DNA of 14,641 nucleotides from Rhizobium leguminosarum (GTDB lineage Bacteria; Pseudomonadota; Alphaproteobacteria; Rhizobiales; Rhizobiaceae), in NCBI RefSeq assembly GCF_001652265.1, contig NZ_LWBS01000001.1:1-14641 (forward strand), written 5' to 3'. Numbering within the stretch: the stretch's first letter is position 1; each line of letters opens with the position of its first letter. The notes under the pieces are model-generated. The model saw only the letters and a list, made by a program, of their open reading frames with translations. It was not told the origin of the DNA and searched no databases. Below are positions 11,870 through 14,641 of the stretch, piece after piece. A program made the position numbers and the translations under genes.

Positions 11870-13057
11870 TCACTTGACGCGTTTGTTTACAAAATCGGGT
11901 GCGGCAGCGAGATAGTTGGACCAGTCGATCATGAGTGCCCGGCGCTTCTCGAGGGCGTCCGATCGGCGATAAGCTTGCTCGATCGCATTCCCAATGGCAT
12001 GTGCCAGCGCCTGCTCGGCGACTTCGCGAGGGTGGTCGGTCTCGTCTCCGCACCAGTCGCGAAACATCGATCTGAGACCGTGCAAGGTCGAGGCCTTGTC
12101 GGGCGACGCAACACGAAGAGCTTTGGTCATTGCCGTGTCAGATACAGCCTTATCTCCACCAAAGAGAAACGGCCCGGTCGCCACTGCCCGCATGGCATTG
12201 ACGATTTCAATTGCGCGATCAGATAACGGCACGGTGTGCTCTTTCCCCATTTTCATGCGAGTCGCCGGGACGGTCCAAGTTTTGGCTTTCATGTCGAATT
12301 CAGCAAACTCGGCCAGCCGTGCTTCGCGTGTTCGGGTAGCGGTAAGCGCCAGGAGTTCTACCGCCCGTGCGGCGATGCCTGAAGACGCTCTGAGGTTCGC
12401 CGCAAGAACCGGCGCGGCTGCGTAGGCGAGGGCGGCGTGATGCCCGCGCTGCAGTTTTTGGCGGCGCGGCATGACTTTATCCAATAGACCCTTCCAGCGA
12501 GCCGGGTTGCCAGCCGTGCGCCACTCATGAGCAATGGCGTAATCGATCGTCGCCTGGATGCGCGATCGCAGGCGGTCGGCAGTTTCGGGCCGCTCGTGCC
12601 AATGGGGGAGAAGGCAGTCCTTCACATCGCCCATAACGACATCCGCAACCGGCATTTGGTGGAGCGGCTTCGCATACTCTCTCAGGGTCATCCGCCACTG
12701 ATCGGCGTGCTTAGGATTCGTCCACTCCGATTCCTTGGCCGCGATCAGGGCTTCCATACAATCATGGAAGGTCTTGGGGCGATTGGCCTTCTTGTCTGCG
12801 CGAGGATCTTCACCGCGAGCAAGCTGTTGCCGGATCGCATCGGCCTTTTCACGTGCCAGGACTAGACTGACCGGCGCCGTGCCCGCTCCATATCCACCGA
12901 GGCCGATCTCGTTCCGATCTTCTCCCCGGCGCCATATGAAGACCCAATTTCGGCTCCCGCCCTTCTGGACGCGTATATAAAGACCATCGCCATCCCCGTA
13001 GACGCCCGGGTTTGTCAGGCTCTTAATCTTCGTCTCAGACAGCTTGTTACGCGCCAT
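11870..13057 (-). CDS. int: Tyrosine recombinase, P4-type integrase
   Basis: The start is ATG 13057, with GGAGGG four bases upstream; a GTG at 13072 lies upstream of that site and is unlikely. The 395-residue protein has the family order: an N-terminal DUF4102-like arm-binding domain (KLSETKIKSL, GDGDGLYIRV, then WVFIWRR), a core-binding helical domain (about 95-190), and a catalytic domain. Catalytic residues seen are Arg242 (TRTREAR), a Lys in MKMGKEHTVPLS, His326 and Arg329 (HGLRSMFRDW), His353 (LAHAIGN) and the nucleophile Tyr363 (EQAYRRS). It inserts and excises the element by site-specific recombination. It lies at the right end of the element, reads inward, and has its own promoter region with box C. 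It looks intact. Confidence 0.9.
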   Translation of the reverse strand: MARNKLSETKIKSLTNPGVYGDGDGLYIRVQKGGSRNWVFIWRRGEDRNEIGLGGYGAGTAPVSLVLAREKADAIRQQLARGEDPRADKKANRPKTFHDCMEALIAAKESEWTNPKHADQWRMTLREYAKPLHQMPVADVVMGDVKDCLLPHWHERPETADRLRSRIQATIDYAIAHEWRTAGNPARWKGLLDKVMPRRQKLQRGHHAALAYAAAPVLAANLRASSGIAARAVELLALTATRTREARLAEFAEFDMKAKTWTVPATRMKMGKEHTVPLSDRAIEIVNAMRAVATGPFLFGGDKAVSDTAMTKALRVASPDKASTLHGLRSMFRDWCGDETDHPREVAEQALAHAIGNAIEQAYRRSDALEKRRALMIDWSNYLAAAPDFVNKRVK

Positions 13058-13095
13058 AAAACCCTCCGCCACACCGCAATCTTGTAACGGTTATC

Positions 13096-13126
13096 ATAAC
13101 GTACAAATGGAACATATGGAATATGT
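13096..13126 (-). promoter_or_regulatory. Integrase promoter region with box C and inverted repeat
   Basis: On the minus strand ATTTGTACGTTAT (13108-13096) is a variant of boxes A and B (11 of 13 positions). It runs into TATGAT, a good -10 candidate (13099-13094). Directly upstream lies ACATAT-GGA-ATATGT (13112-13126), a perfect 6-bp inverted repeat that may be an integrase or repressor operator. The integrase ATG is about 35 bases downstream of the -10. Confidence 0.5.
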
Positions 13127-13161
13127 AAGGGAAATCAGGCGTTTGTAGCCCGTATGTTCCG

Positions 13162-13195
13162 TAAAAACGGCGGAGGGGCGGACATCTTCTCCGCC
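13162..13195 (-). terminator. Intrinsic terminator on the minus strand upstream of int
   Basis: GGCGGAG and CTCCGCC (13189-13195 and 13169-13175 on the plus strand) form a 7-bp GC-rich stem with a 13-base loop. On the minus strand the stem is followed by GTTTTTAC. It ends transcripts entering from the right, insulating the integrase. This implies a minus-strand transcript from the 13200-13430 interval, whose 3' end would be a natural integration target. An outer inverted repeat (GGAAATCAG 13130-13138, CTGATTTCC 13199-13207) encloses it. Confidence 0.6.
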
Positions 13196-13425
13196 ATTCT
13201 GATTTCCTGAGCGTGTGTCGATCGTTGGTTTCTGGCAGGGAATCATATTCGCTTAGTCGGCTAGGCTGGCGACGAAAAATCTCTCTGCCTTTGAGCGAGA
13301 GAATCGCCTGCGGGAATCACCTCCTGCGCGCAAACCACCGGCAGGTGGCGAAAGCGGATCGGTGCATGTCCGGTTACGCTTCCGGCAATCATGAATCCCC
13401 ACAAGAGCCGTTTTTTGTCAAAAAA

Positions 13426-13447
13426 GTGTCACGAATGTGTCGCAAAT
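13426..13447 (+). promoter_or_regulatory. Tandem 11-bp direct repeat upstream of the porin gene
   Basis: GTGTCACGAAT (13426-13436) is followed directly by GTGTCGCAAAT (13437-13447), 9 of 11 identical and exactly one helical turn apart. OmpR-family response regulators bind such tandem sites. In rhizobia the ExoS-ChvI system is known to control porin-type outer-membrane genes, so ChvI is a candidate regulator; the assignment is inference. The repeat lies about 300 bases before the porin ATG, implying a long leader. Confidence 0.4.
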
Positions 13448-13753
13448 TGCATGTCCAATTCTTCGTTGATCTGACCTAAGCCTCCGCAAAATCAGGATTT
13501 TCTTAACAAAACATAAAGGAAATCGAGGCTGGCTGCCCGACTTGTGTCCTTTCAGCAACAGAATGTCGGGAAGGCTCCCTCAAATCCCCCATCCGAGCAA
13601 GTTGGTGATTGCGTGACGGCTTCCGTCTTGTATTTTCAACCTCGGAAGCAAGGGCGACTGATCGTCCACTTCTTGAAACACGGGGATGGGGCAGGGAACG
13701 CTGCTCAGCGAAAGATCCCAAACCCGATCGAAACTTTGAATTGGAGGTCATTT

Positions 13754-14641
13754 ATGAACATCAAGAGCCTTCTTCTCGGCTCCGCTGCTGCTCTCGCAGT
13801 AGTTTCCGGTGCTCAGGCTGCTGACGCTATTGTTGCTGCTGAGCCGGAACCGGTTGAATATGTTCGCGTCTGCGACGCTTACGGCACCGGCTACTTCTAC
13901 ATCCCGGGCACCGAAACCTGCCTCAAGATCAACGGCTACATCCGTTTCCAGGTCAACGTTGGCGAAGATGTCGGCGGCGATTCGGACTGGGATGCCGTCA
14001 CACGCGGTCAGGTTCAGTTCACGGCCAAGAGCGACACCGAGTATGGTCCGCTGACCGGCGTCATCGTCATGCAGTTCAATGCTGACAATGCCACCGATCA
14101 GGCTTCCAAGCTCGACTCCGCTTACCTCGACGTCGCCGGCTTCCGCGCCGGTCTGTTCTACAGCTGGTGGGACGATGGTCTCTCTGGCGAAACCGACGAC
14201 ATCGGCTCGGTCGTGACGCTCCACAACTCGATCCGCTATCAGTATGAAACTAACGATTTCTACGCTGGTCTTAGCGTCGATGAACTGGAAGACGGCGTTT
14301 ACCAGGGTACCTTTACTCCCGGCGTCATTCCCGGCACCACCGACTTTACTCCGGACGATGGTCCGAACAATGTCGGCGTTGCCTTCGGCGTTGGCGGCAA
14401 GGCTGGTGCGTTCAGCTACCAGGTCACTGGCGGCTGGGACTTCGACAACGAAGACGGCGCTATCCGTGCAATGGGTACGGTTGACATCGGTCCCGGCACG
14501 TTCGGCCTCGCCGGCGTTTACTCTTCCGGCCCGAACTCCTACTACTCCTCAGCTGAATGGGCTATCGCTGCCGAATACGCTATCAAGGCAACCGACAAGC
14601 TCAAGATCACCCCGGGCGTTCAGTACTACGGCAACTACTTC
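13754..14641 (+). CDS. ropA: RopA-type outer-membrane porin (3' end beyond the window)
   Basis: ATG 13754 follows a strong GGAGGT. The first 22 residues are a signal peptide ending AQA, then ADAIVAAEPEPVEYVRVC, and the typical rhizobial porin N-terminus YGTGYFYIPGTETCLKINGY with its two cysteines (CDAYGTG and ETCLK). The rest alternates strands and acidic loops as in a 16-strand trimeric porin of the Brucella Omp2b/Rhizobium RopA family. 296 residues are present without a stop; the family is about 330-420 residues. It is a general diffusion pore in the outer membrane. Codon use is strongly biased to C-ending codons and to a few frequent codons, as expected for a very abundant protein, and unlike the element genes. 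It belongs to the host side of the junction. Confidence 0.9.
   Translation, partial: MNIKSLLLGSAAALAVVSGAQAADAIVAAEPEPVEYVRVCDAYGTGYFYIPGTETCLKINGYIRFQVNVGEDVGGDSDWDAVTRGQVQFTAKSDTEYGPLTGVIVMQFNADNATDQASKLDSAYLDVAGFRAGLFYSWWDDGLSGETDDIGSVVTLHNSIRYQYETNDFYAGLSVDELEDGVYQGTFTPGVIPGTTDFTPDDGPNNVGVAFGVGGKAGAFSYQVTGGWDFDNEDGAIRAMGTVDIGPGTFGLAGVYSSGPNSYYSSAEWAIAAEYAIKATDKLKITPGVQYYGNYF

Larger units (their letters stand above)
471..13207. mobile_element. Putative phage satellite (PICI/P4-like) or reduced prophage
   Basis: What is seen: a tyrosine integrase at the right end, an AlpA-like regulator, a RecA-fold replication ATPase followed by iterons, a P27-type small terminase, a tail-fibre protein, and accessory genes on the opposite strand. 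No large terminase, portal, protease, major capsid, tail tube or lysis gene is recognisable. What is known: gram-negative PICIs and related satellites of about 10-15 kb typically carry int, alpA, a pri/rep gene with an adjacent origin, and terS without terL, and use helper-phage particles. Inference: this is such a satellite in a Rhizobiaceae host. The right junction should lie between the integrase start (13057) and the porin promoter (about 13426). The left junction was not found; 471 is simply the end of the last convincing element gene. A decayed prophage cannot be excluded. Confidence 0.6.
13058..13753. other. Junction region between integrase and porin, with probable att site
   Basis: This stretch of nearly 700 bases contains no convincing protein gene. 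From left to right it holds integrase promoter box C and an ACATAT/ATATGT inverted repeat, a minus-strand terminator hairpin (13162-13195), about 220 bases with several small hairpins and a TTGACA on the minus strand (13425-13420), then a tandem 11-bp repeat and the long porin leader. The element/host junction must lie in the left half, probably near the terminator, but no left-side match for a core repeat was found in the window. Confidence 0.45.

Noticed and set aside
13213..13479. 88-residue plus-strand frame between int and the porin
   Set aside because: It has no ribosome binding site, its composition is rich in Arg, Ser and Cys, and it runs through the porin regulatory repeat.

Overview
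The right edge of the window (from 13754) encodes the start of a RopA-type outer-membrane porin of the kind found in Rhizobiaceae (Rhizobium/Agrobacterium and relatives). The chromosome is therefore an alphaproteobacterium of that family. Almost everything to the left of it, about 470 to 13,200, looks like one integrated mobile element of about 12.7 kb or more. Its left boundary is not resolved and may lie outside the window.

Element layout, read along the minus strand from its right end: a P4-type tyrosine integrase (13057-11870); an AlpA/MerR-like regulator (11559-11350); a small protein (11218-10946) overlapping a RecA-fold AAA ATPase/replicative helicase (10968-9070); a cluster of about seven TTCCACACC iterons with a large inverted repeat at the 3' end of that gene, a probable replication origin (8953-9090); an accessory island in mixed orientation (GIY-YIG protein at 8353+, exported cysteine-containing protein at 8109-, 26-residue membrane peptide at 7137+); a tightly packed minus-strand operon of six unknown genes (6922 to 4201); a 277-bp non-coding gap; a P27-type small terminase subunit (3923-3573) and a small partner (3570-3298); a plus-strand single-span membrane protein (2746-3297); a 50-residue acidic protein (2672-2520); and a 666-residue tail-fibre protein whose C-terminus is an SGNH/GDSL esterase (2471-471). 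A 45-residue plus-strand protein (300-437) converges on the tail-fibre gene across a UUCG-capped hairpin.

The element has integrase, AlpA, replication ATPase, iteron origin and TerS, but no large terminase, portal, capsid or tail-tube gene. That is the gene set expected of a phage satellite (PICI/P4-like) that redirects the packaging of a helper phage. It also carries its own tail fibre whose N-terminal part resembles rhizobial prophage tail proteins, which would let it alter the host range of stolen particles. A decayed prophage is the main alternative.

The three main minus-strand units (int, alpA-rep, and the 6922 operon) share an ATTTGTAYGTTW box upstream of their starts. In the alpA and 6922 copies it lies directly after a -35-like TTG hexamer, so one regulator probably controls them together. 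Several unrelated element proteins also share a short ANDN(F/V) peptide resembling the start of the alphaproteobacterial tmRNA tag.
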